From contig JARWSJ010000002.1 of NCBI GenBank assembly GCA_029906195.1, positions 682,001 through 746,000 of the forward strand: a DNA stretch of 64,000 bases, given 5' to 3'. Position 1 is the first letter of the stretch. The number at the start of each line of letters is the position of its first letter. This document shows, one piece after another, positions 17,501-25,025 of the stretch. The stretch is from Chitinophagaceae bacterium 26-R-25 (GTDB lineage: Bacteria > Bacteroidota > Bacteroidia > Chitinophagales > Chitinophagaceae). The notes below the pieces were generated by a model, which did no database searches, was not told the origin of the DNA, and worked only from the letters and a program-made list of their open reading frames with translations. A program made the position numbers and the translations under genes.

Positions 17501-18316
17501 ATGAAGGAAATTAATCTTGGCACCATGAACGAGGAAATTACATGGAGCCGCGATAATGAGATCGGAGGGCTGGTGAAGGAGTACAACAAAATGGTGAAGA
17601 AGCTTGAAGAAAGTGCTGCGGCGCTTGCTAAAAGTGAAAGAGAGGGCGCATGGCGGGAGATGGCGAAACAAGTAGCTCACGAGATTAAGAATCCTCTTAC
17701 GCCAATGAAGCTGAGCATTCAATACCTGCAGAAAGCTATTGACAACAACATGCCCAATGTGAAGGAACACACGGCGAATGTGGCTAGGACACTGGTTGAG
17801 CAAATTGATCACCTTTCAAAAATTGCATCGGATTTTTCTCAGTTCGCCAATATTGGAAATGTGAGAAATGAAGTGTTTAATTTGAATAGTGTTTTATCCT
17901 CACTTGGTTCGTTATATGAAAAAACGGAGAACTTCGACTTGTCGTTAAATCTGCTGCCGAACAGAATTTATGTGCTGGCAGATAAGACACAGCTGAACCG
18001 TCTGTTTACGAACCTTTTACAGAATGCCGTGGAAGCCTGTTCAAAAGAAGAAAACCCGCAAGTGATCATCAACGAAGAAATAGTGGATGACAAGGTGATC
18101 ATTACGGTTAGAGACAATGGGGAAGGCATTCCGGCGGACACCAGGGCCAAAATATTCATTCCAAACTTTACCACTAAATCTTCCGGAACCGGGCTGGGGC
18201 TTGCCATGAGCAAGAGCATCGCAGAACATGCCCGCGGAAACATTTGGTTCGAAACCGCCGAAGGTGTTGGTACTACTTTTTTTGTTGAATTGCCTATAGT
18301 GAGAATGGTGGATTGA
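14552..18316 (+). CDS. Large membrane sensor histidine kinase (NtrY-like)
   Basis: A 1254-residue kinase. One membrane segment lies at about 14-32, a cluster of about seven at 215-480, another at about 730-755 and two near 765-790 and 945-965. Extracytoplasmic loops sit between them. A HAMP domain lies near 970-1025. The H-box AKQVAHEIKNPLTPMKLS (His near 1041) is the NtrY type. The ATPase boxes NLLQNAVEACS, DNGEGIP and GTGLGLAMSKSI follow. The start is TTG at 14552, overlapping the mazG stop (TTGA). There is no nearby ATG, and this start gives an immediate membrane anchor. No partner regulator is adjacent. The signal is unknown. Confidence 0.85.
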   Translation: MRSFISEILKRNAYFILAAAWLFTIAFIINNYWVSYSSVEKLRNGIERRLHKIEDDVQEFTDDKALQQELLSDNPSEKTINDVVDKPFGIYLFTLNESNEPELRFWNTQNAIPDRDLLSRPDTTSFVKLSNGQYEFIKTRSVYDGQPLIIAALIPIRKEYFIENNNLAREIEGFPEAEKKVSLTTYQTDYPVYSQSGNVLFYLEAKRNTHPVNNNNWLSLTFMLIGIAFLMFFINNAAHSISNKYDYKTGIGFLLLVILILRGIVYLLPGLLNLRQFMLFDPTIYSSSVIFSSLGDLLINAFLFCWIVLFVRREIGDKDFMRYVNTIWQWPLYIINIFLYVATTFAVARIIQSLIADARISFNVTNFFSILNQYSFAGFVVLAAITFGYFFLSQVILKIVQPLSVGKPYVLYLSIAIAGLVLLSIVTQTSFVELNIYVLIWLLFYTWLQNQTFLSELGNRFNISQVIFWLFIFSMSVASIIIEENTKIEIEQRKRTAEKLALQADPSSERLLSIVLTYVDNNFLYGNFERFRLPISNSYLKDSLINKNFSAYLDRYNNHIYTFDESEKPLFNEGAVSYDTLNTIFQIEGKPTAVNDLRYFERAFDKYSYISKKTVTDTLGNTVGYFFMLSDPKFYKSDALVPELFKQRKDFLPNEYSPLYSYAIYNNRELLTNYNDYPFPTQLDSSTLPKNDFTQIRRDGYDELWYRDNNKVVVIAKNNNYFIEAITLFAYLFSAFILLVALFRIIALIIQSGLRWKNLKPYWQLSLRSQIHGTIIFISLFSFLVIGIATIFFFINRYNQTKQDRLTKAIQTVNNEIQNRVKGDIGFRDIMRLYKMGIDKDLEDMISRVSEIHGADINLYSLEGDLKISSNPFIYNKGILSSKMNPLAYYNVHNKKLVQYVNQERMGGVDYQSVYCPLRDDKGEAYAYLNIPSFDTQTELKREISNFLVTIINLNAFIFLIAGIIALVITNRITSYFTLIGNKMKEINLGTMNEEITWSRDNEIGGLVKEYNKMVKKLEESAAALAKSEREGAWREMAKQVAHEIKNPLTPMKLSIQYLQKAIDNNMPNVKEHTANVARTLVEQIDHLSKIASDFSQFANIGNVRNEVFNLNSVLSSLGSLYEKTENFDLSLNLLPNRIYVLADKTQLNRLFTNLLQNAVEACSKEENPQVIINEEIVDDKVIITVRDNGEGIPADTRAKIFIPNFTTKSSGTGLGLAMSKSIAEHARGNIWFETAEGVGTTFFVELPIVRMVD

Positions 18317-18426
18317 ATTGAAAATTGAAAATTGAAAGTTGAAAATGAAGAAGAACAGCTTAAGTTATTGAGTATTAGGCGTTTCACGAATCATCATTTT
18401 CAATTTTCCACTTTCAATTTTCAATT
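18313..18426. repeat. Palindromic element, TTGAAAATTGAAAG family
   Basis: The left arm 18313-18348 consists of repeated TTGAAAAT/TTGAAAGT words. The right arm 18394-18426 carries their complement, TTTTCAATTTTCCACTTTC. It overlaps the stop codon region of the kinase. Other members lie at 45489-45677 (paired) and at 3132 and 22449 (single arms). Confidence 0.75.
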
Positions 18427-18487
18427 AAACTAATTTTTTTAGCAAAAAATCAACGCTGTTTCGTAAAATTGTATAAATATTCAGAAG

Positions 18488-19792
18488 ATGCCTACGCAAA
18501 TAAAATGTACGAATTGTGGTCATGAGTTTCCATTAGAAGAAGCATTGAACGATGAGTTGAAGGACGCGATAGAAAAAGAAAAGCAAGAATTGCGTCAGCA
18601 GATGATTGACTACAAGAAGAACAAGGAGGAGGAGCTAAAACGCAAGGACGAAGAATTTTCCGTGATCAGGAAAAAGCAGGAGGAAGAGTTTGCTGCCAAC
18701 GCAAGAAAGCAGGAAGAGAAGTTTCAACTGCAACTGGAAACAGAAATAAAGAGAAAAAATCAGCAGTTGGAAGAAAATCTTCGCAAAAGCATCACTGCGG
18801 ATTATGAAGGCAAACTGGAATTTCTTGAACTGAATAATAAAGAGAACGAGGAAAAACTGAAAGAGGCGAGAAAAAAAGAAATTGAATTCCTGCAAAAAGA
18901 AAAAGAACTACAAAACAAAGAAGCAGAGCTTGAGCTTTCCCTGCAACGCCAGCTGCAGGAAGAACGCAGCAAGCTTTCTGAGGAGATTAGGCAAATAGAG
19001 GAACAGAAAAATGCCGCGAAGGAAACAGAGTTTAATCTTCGCCTAAAGGAATTGGAAAAGCAACTGGAAGACCAGAAAAAGCTGGCCGAAGAAATGAGGC
19101 GGAAGGCTGAGCAGGGCAGTATGCAATTGCAGGGCGAAGTGCAGGAACTGGCGCTGGAAGAAATGTTGCGGGCCTCGTTCCCGTTTGATGTAGTAAGTGA
19201 AGTGGGTAAAGGTGTTCGTGGTGCAGACTGTATCCTAACCGTAAGAAATAACTTTGGGCAGGAGTGTGGTAAGATTATTTTCGAAAGCAAGCGGGCCGAA
19301 AATTTTGGAGGCGAGTGGGTCGAAAAACTAAAGAGCGACATGCGCAGTCAAGGCGCTGATATTGCAGTACTGGTGACCAAAAAGATGCCGAAGGATATGG
19401 ACAAGTTCGGCGACATAAGCGGTGTTTGGGTTTGTTCATTTGCCGAGGTTAAACCCCTCGTGCATGTCCTGCGCGATGGGCTCGTAAAGATCGCGACTGC
19501 AACGAAATTCCAGGAGAACAGAGGTGATAAAATGCATTTGCTCTATAACTATTTAACCAGCCATGAGTTTGCTGAGCAATGGAACGCTATCCGTGAAGGC
19601 TTCATGAGTATGCGCATTTCCATACAAAAAGAACGCGATGCCATGGAGAAGTTGTGGAAGGCGCGAGAGAAGCAACTGGAAAAAGTATTATTGAACGCGG
19701 CACATATTCGCGGCTCGATAGAAGGCATTGCCGGCCAGGATTCTATTGATCTTAATTTGCTGGATGATGCAAGCAGCGACTTGTTGAATTAA
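18488..19792 (+). CDS. DUF2130 coiled-coil protein
   Basis: A 434-residue protein. It begins with a zinc-finger-like CTNCGHEF (residues 7-14). A long charged coiled coil follows (about 25-210, rich in Glu, Lys and Gln). The C-terminal DUF2130 domain (about 215-400) contains GADCILTVRNNFG, ESKRAENFGGEW, DIAVLVTKKMP and GVWVCSF. The D...E.K pattern of that domain resembles a restriction-endonuclease-like fold, as has been proposed for the family, but no nuclease role is proven. No signal peptide is seen. It is monocistronic. Confidence 0.82.
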   Translation: MPTQIKCTNCGHEFPLEEALNDELKDAIEKEKQELRQQMIDYKKNKEEELKRKDEEFSVIRKKQEEEFAANARKQEEKFQLQLETEIKRKNQQLEENLRKSITADYEGKLEFLELNNKENEEKLKEARKKEIEFLQKEKELQNKEAELELSLQRQLQEERSKLSEEIRQIEEQKNAAKETEFNLRLKELEKQLEDQKKLAEEMRRKAEQGSMQLQGEVQELALEEMLRASFPFDVVSEVGKGVRGADCILTVRNNFGQECGKIIFESKRAENFGGEWVEKLKSDMRSQGADIAVLVTKKMPKDMDKFGDISGVWVCSFAEVKPLVHVLRDGLVKIATATKFQENRGDKMHLLYNYLTSHEFAEQWNAIREGFMSMRISIQKERDAMEKLWKAREKQLEKVLLNAAHIRGSIEGIAGQDSIDLNLLDDASSDLLN

Positions 19793-19968
19793 TAACTGAA
19801 TGACTGAATAACTGAATGACTGAATGACTGAATAACTGAATGTTTATTTTCGATTTTGCTCTACGAATATGAAACACTCAGTTATTCAGTTACATAAAGC
19901 AAAACGCCTAACGCTGAGATCCTCTGCGTTAGGCGTTTTGCTTTATGTGTTTTGCGTTAGGCGTTTAG
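19793..19968. repeat. Nested palindromic element: ATAACTGA outer arms, 22-bp AACGCCTAACGC core
   Basis: The outer left arm 19793-19842 (AATGACTGAATAACTGAATG) is inverted against CACTCAGTTATTCAGTTAC (19875-19893). The core CATAAAGCAAAACGCCTAAC (arm 19893-19914) is perfectly complementary to 19926-19947, a 22-bp stem with an 11-base loop. A further partial copy, TTTTGCGTTAGGCGTTTA, ends four bases before the stop codon of the next gene. Confidence 0.8.
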
Positions 19969-19970
19969 TC

Positions 19971-20573
19971 CTATTTCGTTTGTTTTTCGATGAACTTAGC
20001 CAGTGCTTTTCCTGCGTCAGCATAAGTTTCAGCCAGGCGGGCTCCGGTGTCAAAATCTGCACCCCAGAAGTCTCTTCCAAGTGCTTTATCCAAAGAGATT
20101 CTCGCCAATACTTTGTTTTTATTTGCGGCTTCTACAATAAACACTTCAGCATTGTGTTGCGCATTTTTTCTTGAAATACCAATGTTGTAGCCAGGCTCAA
20201 GGAAAGTAGTTTTGTAGACCAAAGTGTATTTTGAAGTGCCCTTGTCATTTACCTGTAACGCAGTGTTTTTGGTAAACAACTCTTCAAATTTTGGTTTGTA
20301 CCTGTTGTCGCGGTCGTCGATCCAGGCTTTGGCCCATTTGTCGCCTGTACCTGCTTCTTTCTTGTTCATGTCTTCTTTCTTCTTGTCCATGTAGTCTTTC
20401 TCATTGTCGTATTTGCCCACTTTTACATTTTCGTAGACAAACTCAACGTTGACTGACTTTTCATTTCTCAGAAAATCAAGATTGCCATCTTGAAGTTTGA
20501 TTTTTTGTGCGTGACCCGTGACTGAGAGCGTGGTGATTGCCACGGCAAGGGTTAGTTTAAGCAACTGCTTCAT
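19971..20573 (-). CDS. Secreted protein of unknown function, paralog A
   Basis: A 200-residue protein. The start at 20573 (MKQLLKLTLAVAITTLSV) was chosen because it gives a clean signal peptide cleaved after GHA. The upstream in-frame start would add 14 non-signal residues. The mature region contains NEKSVNVEFVYENVKVGKYD, GTGDKWAKAW, TFLEPGYNIGISRKNAQHNA and DFDTGARLAETYADAGKALA. The next gene upstream on this strand is a close paralog. The second half resembles a lipoprotein-like DUF4410-type strand pattern, but I cannot assign a family. Location should be periplasm. Confidence 0.7.
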   Translation of the reverse strand: MKQLLKLTLAVAITTLSVTGHAQKIKLQDGNLDFLRNEKSVNVEFVYENVKVGKYDNEKDYMDKKKEDMNKKEAGTGDKWAKAWIDDRDNRYKPKFEELFTKNTALQVNDKGTSKYTLVYKTTFLEPGYNIGISRKNAQHNAEVFIVEAANKNKVLARISLDKALGRDFWGADFDTGARLAETYADAGKALAKFIEKQTK

Positions 20574-20751
20574 AAAAAATAGTTTTAAGGATTTAGGGTT
20601 ACAATATAATCGCAAAAAATAAGAGGAGAAAAATAAAAGGTAGTGAATTGCGAAAAAAGACGGTTAAAATGAGTCAACTGTGTTCATTATTTTGACGAAA
20701 TAAGTAAAAACTCTTAGTGCGAATAGGTATGCCCAATGGCCAATGCCCAAA

Positions 20752-20794
20752 GCAAAACGCCTAGCGCATTGAGAACTTGCGCTAGGCGTTTTGC
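20752..20794. repeat. 17-bp perfect palindrome, AACGCCTAGCGC variant
   Basis: GCAAAACGCCTAGCGCA (20752-20768) pairs perfectly with TGCGCTAGGCGTTTTGC (20778-20794). Compared with the copy at 19893-19947, an A in the left arm is G here and its partner T in the right arm is C, so pairing is kept. It lies just downstream of paralog B, as its relative does for paralog A. Confidence 0.8.
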
Positions 20795-20811
20795 ATTAGA
20801 CGTTATGCGTT

Positions 20812-21417
20812 CTATTGCATTTTTTTCTCAAACATTTTTCCAATCTCCTTTGCGGCATCTGCATAGGTTTCTGCCAATCGGGCGCCAGTATCATAATCGC
20901 TGAAAGACATCGTTCTTCCCAGTGCTTTGTCTACTGTAATTTTCGCCAGCACTTTACTTTTATCGGCGGCATCAACAACGGTAAGTATAGCATTGTGTTG
21001 CGCATTTTTTCTGCTGATTCCAATATTATATCCCGGCTCAAGAAATGTAGTGTGGTAAATGATGGTATATTTTGCCTTGCCATCGTTGGTTATTTTAAGC
21101 GTTGGACAATGTTCCTGAAAGAGCTCTACAAATTTAGCTCTGTAGCGGTCGCCCTTGTCATTTTCCCATTCCTTGGCCCATGTGTCGCCGGTGCCCGGGT
21201 TTTTCTTGTTCATTTCGGCTTGTTTATTGGTGACATAATCCTTCTCATTATCGTACTTCCCAACCTTCATATCTTCATACGTGAGTTCAAGGTTGATCGA
21301 TTTTTCGTTCTTCAGAAACGAAAGATCCCCTTGTTCCAGTGACAGTTTTTGGGAGAAGGCATTAACAGAGCAAGTGGCCAATATACCGAGGCATACGGCC
21401 TTAAATAATAGGTTCAT
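20812..21417 (-). CDS. Secreted protein of unknown function, paralog B
   Basis: A 201-residue protein, clearly homologous to paralog A across its whole length. Shared blocks include LKNEKSIN, KVGKYDNEKDYV, GTGDTWAKEW, TFLEPGYNIGISRKNAQHNA, DKALGR and DTGARLAETYADAAKEIGK. The start at 21417 (MNLLFKAVCLGILATCSV) gives a signal peptide cleaved near AFS. The pair arose by tandem duplication, since both order and the downstream palindrome are repeated. Family unknown. Confidence 0.7.
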   Translation of the reverse strand: MNLLFKAVCLGILATCSVNAFSQKLSLEQGDLSFLKNEKSINLELTYEDMKVGKYDNEKDYVTNKQAEMNKKNPGTGDTWAKEWENDKGDRYRAKFVELFQEHCPTLKITNDGKAKYTIIYHTTFLEPGYNIGISRKNAQHNAILTVVDAADKSKVLAKITVDKALGRTMSFSDYDTGARLAETYADAAKEIGKMFEKKMQ

Positions 21418-21503
21418 AAATGGAGTTTTGCTGTTAAAAAATATCATCAATAACAAAATTGTCTTGAGCCCGGTTGAGTGAACCGTAAAAAATGAAGAAC
21501 CAA

Positions 21504-21535
21504 TTGTAGTTCAGGGTGTTCATAGCTTACATTTG
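21504..21535 (+). promoter_or_regulatory. Promoter of xerD
   Basis: TTG at 21504-21506 and TACATTTG at 21528-21535 fit the Bacteroidota pattern with a 21-base spacer. It ends 15 bases before the xerD ATG, so the leader is very short. Confidence 0.55.
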
Positions 21536-21549
21536 TAAAAAAGCTGCGC

Positions 21550-22449
21550 ATGTGGGAACCCTATAAGAAAGGTTTTAAAGCATATCTTCAACTGGAAAAA
21601 TCTCTATCGGATAACTCTGTTGAGGCTTACTTGCGTGACATTGAAAAGCTTACCCAATTCATGCTGCAAACGGATACGAAAAGAACTCCTGCACAGCTTG
21701 AATTGAAAGATCTTCAACAGTTCTTGAAATGGATCGGAGAATTAGGAATGACAGCTACCTCACAAGCGAGAATTATCTCAGGATTAAGAAGTTTTTACAA
21801 ATATTGTCTGCTGGAAAACATTACCACAAAAGATCCTACTGTTTTATTGGATGCACCAAAGCTGAAAAGAGCGCTGCCGGACGTGTTGAGTTTTGAGGAG
21901 ATTGAAGAGATTATTGGTCAGATAGACCTGAGCAAACCTGAAGGCGGCCGCAATAAAGCAATTCTTGAAACCCTATACAGTTGCGGCTTGCGCGTAACCG
22001 AGCTGGTAAACCTAACCATTAGCAATCTGCACCTCGATGTAGGATTTGTACGCGTAATCGGAAAAGGTGATAAGGAAAGACTGGTGCCCATTGGCAGCGA
22101 TGCCACTAAATACATCAACATTTACAAGGACGAAATACGCGTTCATATTCCCATAAAAAAGGGCAATGAGGACGTATTGTTTTTGAACAGACGGGGGGCG
22201 AAGCTTACCAGGGTAATGATTTTTTTAATGATAAAAGATCTTGTGCAGAAGGCAGGCATTCATAAAACCATTTCACCGCACACATTTCGCCACTCATTTG
22301 CCACCCACCTCGTAGAAGGAGGGGCAGACTTACGCGCCGTGCAGGAAATGCTGGGTCACGAAAGCATTACCACTACGGAGATTTATACCCACTTGGATCG
22401 TGAATTTTTGAGGGAAACACTGCATAAGTTTCATCCGGCGTTTAAATAA
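21550..22449 (+). CDS. xerD: Site-specific tyrosine recombinase XerD
   Basis: A 299-residue tyrosine recombinase, the usual Xer length. It resolves chromosome dimers at dif with its partner XerC and FtsK. The N-terminal SAM-like core-binding domain lies at about 1-90. The catalytic residues are visible: Arg in SCGLRVTEL, His and Arg in HTFRHSFATHL, His in MLGHESITTTEIYTHL, and the Tyr nucleophile in the same block. No phage or integron genes surround it, so it is probably the housekeeping enzyme rather than an integrase. Confidence 0.9.
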   Translation: MWEPYKKGFKAYLQLEKSLSDNSVEAYLRDIEKLTQFMLQTDTKRTPAQLELKDLQQFLKWIGELGMTATSQARIISGLRSFYKYCLLENITTKDPTVLLDAPKLKRALPDVLSFEEIEEIIGQIDLSKPEGGRNKAILETLYSCGLRVTELVNLTISNLHLDVGFVRVIGKGDKERLVPIGSDATKYINIYKDEIRVHIPIKKGNEDVLFLNRRGAKLTRVMIFLMIKDLVQKAGIHKTISPHTFRHSFATHLVEGGADLRAVQEMLGHESITTTEIYTHLDREFLRETLHKFHPAFK

Positions 22450-22485
22450 TTGAAAATTGGAAGTTGAAAGTTGAAAATGAGCAAG
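22449..22485. repeat. Single arm of TTGAAAATTGGAAG-word repeat
   Basis: ATTGAAAATTGGAAGTTGAA and following matches the left arm of the element at 18313-18426. No inverted partner is seen before the arginine leader. It begins at the xerD stop codon. Confidence 0.55.
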
Positions 22486-22608
22486 TTAGGAGTGATTGCC
22501 TAGAGAAAACAGGCTGCGCTGTCATTGAAAATCATAAAATATCTTGAGCATCTTGATAATCTGTGTTCTATCATTTGTAAGCTTCACAAAAATTTTTCGA
22601 AAAAACTC

Positions 22609-22638
22609 TTTCATTATTTAAATTATATTATACTTTTG
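22609..22638 (+). promoter_or_regulatory. Likely promoter of the arginine operon
   Basis: TACTTTTG at 22631-22638 matches the Bacteroidota -7 box. The -33 match (TTTC at 22609-22612) is weak, with an 18-base spacer. Transcription from here would give a leader of about 220 bases before the first gene. Confidence 0.45.
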
Positions 22639-22734
22639 CGGCCTATAATTGTTCTTCATAAAAAGACGGAATTGAACGATCAACTGCAACATATAAATTC
22701 TTCTTTGCCAGACTTTCGACCGGAAAGCTACTGC

Positions 22735-22761
22735 ATGCCTCGACCGCGACGTGGTTGCTGA
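22735..22761 (+). promoter_or_regulatory. Arg-rich leader reading frame and hairpins upstream of the arginine operon
   Basis: An eight-codon frame, ATG to TGA, encodes MPRPRRGC. It holds three Arg codons (CGA, CGA, CGT) and lies 100 bases before the first arginine gene. CTGATAGG (22758-22765), overlapping its end, pairs with CCTATCAG (22786-22793). AACG/CGTT (22814-22826) followed by six T residues could be a weak terminator. GCGACGT inside the Arg codons (22747-22753) can pair with ACGTCGC (22815-22821). This resembles a ribosome-controlled attenuator. The rest of the 22450-22863 gap shows only the repeat arm and promoter described. Confidence 0.45.
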
Positions 22762-22863
22762 TAGGACGAGCCATTAAAACCGGCCCCTATCAGTGGAAAA
22801 ATCCCAATAGATGAACGTCGCACGTTTTTTGAACTATTTTTCATTGATTTAATTTTTACATAA

Positions 22864-23577
22864 TTGGAAAATCAGGAAATAATTGTCCGGGTGGCAACAC
22901 CTGCCGACAAAGGCTATTCGCAATTGATTACCGATGAAATGGAAGCTTCAGCTAAGGCCCGCGGAACGGGTATCGCTAAGCGCTCACCTGAATACATTGC
23001 GAAAAAAATGGAAGAGGGTAAGGCGGTTATTGCTTTAACCAAAGATGGATCCTGGGTGGGCTTTTGCTACATCGAAGAATGGAGCCATGGTAAGTTTGTG
23101 GCAAATTCAGGACTTATCGTTTCCCCGGCATTCAGAAAAAGCGGCGTTGCAAAATCTATCAAGCAAAGAATTTTTGCGCTCTCAAGAGAAAAATACCCCG
23201 AATCAAAAATATTTGGCCTCACTACCGGTTTGGCTGTTATGAAAATCAACAGCGACCTGGGTTACGAGCCCGTTACTTATTCTGAACTTACGGATGATGA
23301 AGAATTTTGGGCAGGTTGCAAAAGCTGCGTGAACTACGAAATCCTGATGAGCAAAGGCCGCAAGAACTGTATGTGTACCGCAATGCTCTACGATCCAAAG
23401 GATCATTACGAGCCAGTAGAAACCGCGCAGGATTTCAAACAGCATTCAAAACTGTACGAACGCTTCATGCGCCTGAAACAATCGAAGTTTCTTAAGCCGT
23501 TTCTGAAGAAAGAATCAAACGGTGGTGGAAGCGGATCTGGCAGCAGATCGATTTTTAGATCGTTGTTTCATCTATAG
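22864..23577 (+). CDS. GNAT acyltransferase, probable N-acyl-glutamate synthase
   Basis: A 237-residue protein starting with TTG, giving MENQEIIVRVATPADKG. It has the GNAT fold, with the acyl-CoA-binding loop at VSPAFRKSGVAKSIKQRIF (about 87-105). The C-terminus is a Gly/Ser linker (GGGSGSGSRS) and a short basic-hydrophobic tail. It is the first gene of the arginine operon, where a glutamate N-acyltransferase is required and no argA or argJ is present. The role is therefore inferred as N-acetyl- or N-succinyl-glutamate synthesis. A cysteine-rich segment (CKSCVNYE, KNCMCTAM) is a curious extra. Confidence 0.75.
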   Translation: MENQEIIVRVATPADKGYSQLITDEMEASAKARGTGIAKRSPEYIAKKMEEGKAVIALTKDGSWVGFCYIEEWSHGKFVANSGLIVSPAFRKSGVAKSIKQRIFALSREKYPESKIFGLTTGLAVMKINSDLGYEPVTYSELTDDEEFWAGCKSCVNYEILMSKGRKNCMCTAMLYDPKDHYEPVETAQDFKQHSKLYERFMRLKQSKFLKPFLKKESNGGGSGSGSRSIFRSLFHL

Positions 23578-23581
23578 GAAT

Positions 23582-23709
23582 ATTTCACGCAAAGACCCGA
23601 AGGAGCAGAGAAGCAAAGAATGCGTGGGACGTTGAACATATTATAATTCCAGAAAGAATAGATACGTAGAGGCCCTTGGCGTCTTTGCTCTTTGTGCCTT
23701 TGCGTGAAA
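23582..23709. repeat. Palindromic element, TTTCACGCAAAG family
   Basis: The left arm 23582-23624 (TTTCACGCAAAGACCCGAAG, AGCAAAGAATGCG) is inverted against the right arm 23678-23709 (GGCGTCTTTGCTCTTTGTGC, CTTTGCGTGAAA). It fills the GNAT-argG gap. No ORF is inside. Confidence 0.7.
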
Positions 23710-23728
23710 ACAAATAAAACATCAAGTC

Positions 23729-24925
23729 ATGTCAAAAAAAGTTGTTCTTGGTTTTAGTGGAGGATTAGATACTACGTATTGTGTAAAGTATCTGAGTGAA
23801 GATAAAGGGTATGAAGTACACAGTGTAATTGTAAACACCGGGGGCTTTACAGAAGATGAGTTAAAAACCATAGAACAACACGCTTATAAGCTAGGCGTAA
23901 AAACACACACAGCTGTTAACGCAGTGAAAGGTTATTACGATAACATTATCAAATACCTTGTGTTTGGCAACGTGCTAAAAAACAATACCTATCCATTAAG
24001 CGTAAGCGCTGAAAGATTGAGCCAGGCGTTGCACATTGCAGAGCACGCAAAAAAACTGAATGCTGATGCAGTTGCACACGGGAGCACCGGCGCAGGAAAT
24101 GACCAGGTTCGTTTTGACATGATCTTTCACATCATGATCCCTGGGGTTGAAATTATTACTCCCATCCGCGACATGCGTCTTAGCCGCGAAGAAGAGATTT
24201 CCTATCTGAAAGCAAAAGGTGTGGAAATGAACTTCGAAAAAGCTGCTTACTCTATCAATAAAGGTTTGTGGGGAACAAGTGTGGGTGGCCGAGAAACACT
24301 TACTTCAAAAGGTATGTTGCCAGAATCTGCATGGCCAACACAAGTGACAAAGAGCGGCGAAGAAGAAGTGAAACTTCATTTTGAAAAAGGCCAGTTAACT
24401 AACGTAAACGACAAATCGTTCAATCACCCAACCGAGGCAATCCAATATCTGCAAAGCATTGCAGGTGGTTATGGCATTGGCCGTGATATTCACGTGGGTG
24501 ACACCATCATAGGTATCAAGGGACGCGTAGGTTTTGAAGCCGCTGCTCCAATGGTAATTTTGAAAGCGCACCATGCTTTGGAAAAAAATGTGCTTACAAA
24601 ATGGCAATTGAACTGGAAAGATCAGTTGGCGCAATTCTACGGCAACTGGCTTCATGAAGGTCAGATTCTTGATCCGGTAATGCGCGACATCGAATCATTC
24701 TTTGAGCATTCACAACAAAACGTAACCGGAGATGTATATGTGCATTTGGCACCTTACCGTTTCCAGGTAATCGGTATTGAATCGCCTTATGATTTGATGA
24801 GTAGCAAGTTTGGTAAATACGGAGAAATGAACAACGGCTGGAGCGGCGAAGATGTAAGAGGCTTCTCGAAAATTTTCGGTAACCAAACTGCGATCTGGCA
24901 GCAAGTGAATGATTCTTCTAAATAA
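23729..24925 (+). CDS. argG: Argininosuccinate synthase
   Basis: A 398-residue enzyme joining citrulline and aspartate with ATP to argininosuccinate. The ATP-binding P-loop GFSGGLDTTYC lies at residues 8-18. AHGSTGAGNDQVRF binds citrulline and aspartate, and SINKGLWGTSVGGRETL is the family signature near the middle. Length is normal. The ATG is preceded by A-rich sequence and no Shine-Dalgarno, as is usual in the phylum. It is the second gene of the operon. Confidence 0.96.
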   Translation: MSKKVVLGFSGGLDTTYCVKYLSEDKGYEVHSVIVNTGGFTEDELKTIEQHAYKLGVKTHTAVNAVKGYYDNIIKYLVFGNVLKNNTYPLSVSAERLSQALHIAEHAKKLNADAVAHGSTGAGNDQVRFDMIFHIMIPGVEIITPIRDMRLSREEEISYLKAKGVEMNFEKAAYSINKGLWGTSVGGRETLTSKGMLPESAWPTQVTKSGEEEVKLHFEKGQLTNVNDKSFNHPTEAIQYLQSIAGGYGIGRDIHVGDTIIGIKGRVGFEAAAPMVILKAHHALEKNVLTKWQLNWKDQLAQFYGNWLHEGQILDPVMRDIESFFEHSQQNVTGDVYVHLAPYRFQVIGIESPYDLMSSKFGKYGEMNNGWSGEDVRGFSKIFGNQTAIWQQVNDSSK

Positions 24926-24932
24926 AAATTCG

Positions 24933-25006
24933 GAACGCAGATTTTCATGATTGTCATGATTTGTGAAGATCTTAATTGATCATGAAAATCTTGACAATCT
25001 GCGTTC
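24933..25006. repeat. Palindromic element, GAACGCAGATT/TCATGATT family
   Basis: The left arm 24933-24971 (GAACGCAGATTTTCATGATT, GTCATGATTTGTGAAGATC) is inverted against 24978-25006 (GATCATGAAAATCTTGACAA, TCTGCGTTC). It occupies the argG-argC junction. A longer relative lies at 45525-45633. Confidence 0.75.
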
Positions 25007-25025
25007 TCTCTAAAAAGATATTACT

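Noticed and set aside
19869-21342. Plus-strand open frames opposite the two secreted paralogs.
   Set aside because: Both minus-strand frames have signal peptides and conserve protein sequence with each other. The opposite frames are shadows.
21550-22449. XerD as the integrase of a mobile island.
   Set aside because: Length and motifs fit the housekeeping recombinase, and no att-like tRNA overlap, phage gene or cargo border is visible next to it.
22525-22761. A 78-codon open frame before the arginine operon as a protein gene.
   Set aside because: It overlaps the likely promoter, has an AT-biased composition and no family resemblance. Only its last eight codons (MPRPRRGC) are kept as a possible leader peptide.
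22814-22830. AACG/CGTT with T-run as a confident arginine attenuator terminator.
   Set aside because: The stem is only four base pairs, and the simple stalling model would predict the opposite response. Kept only as part of a tentative leader.
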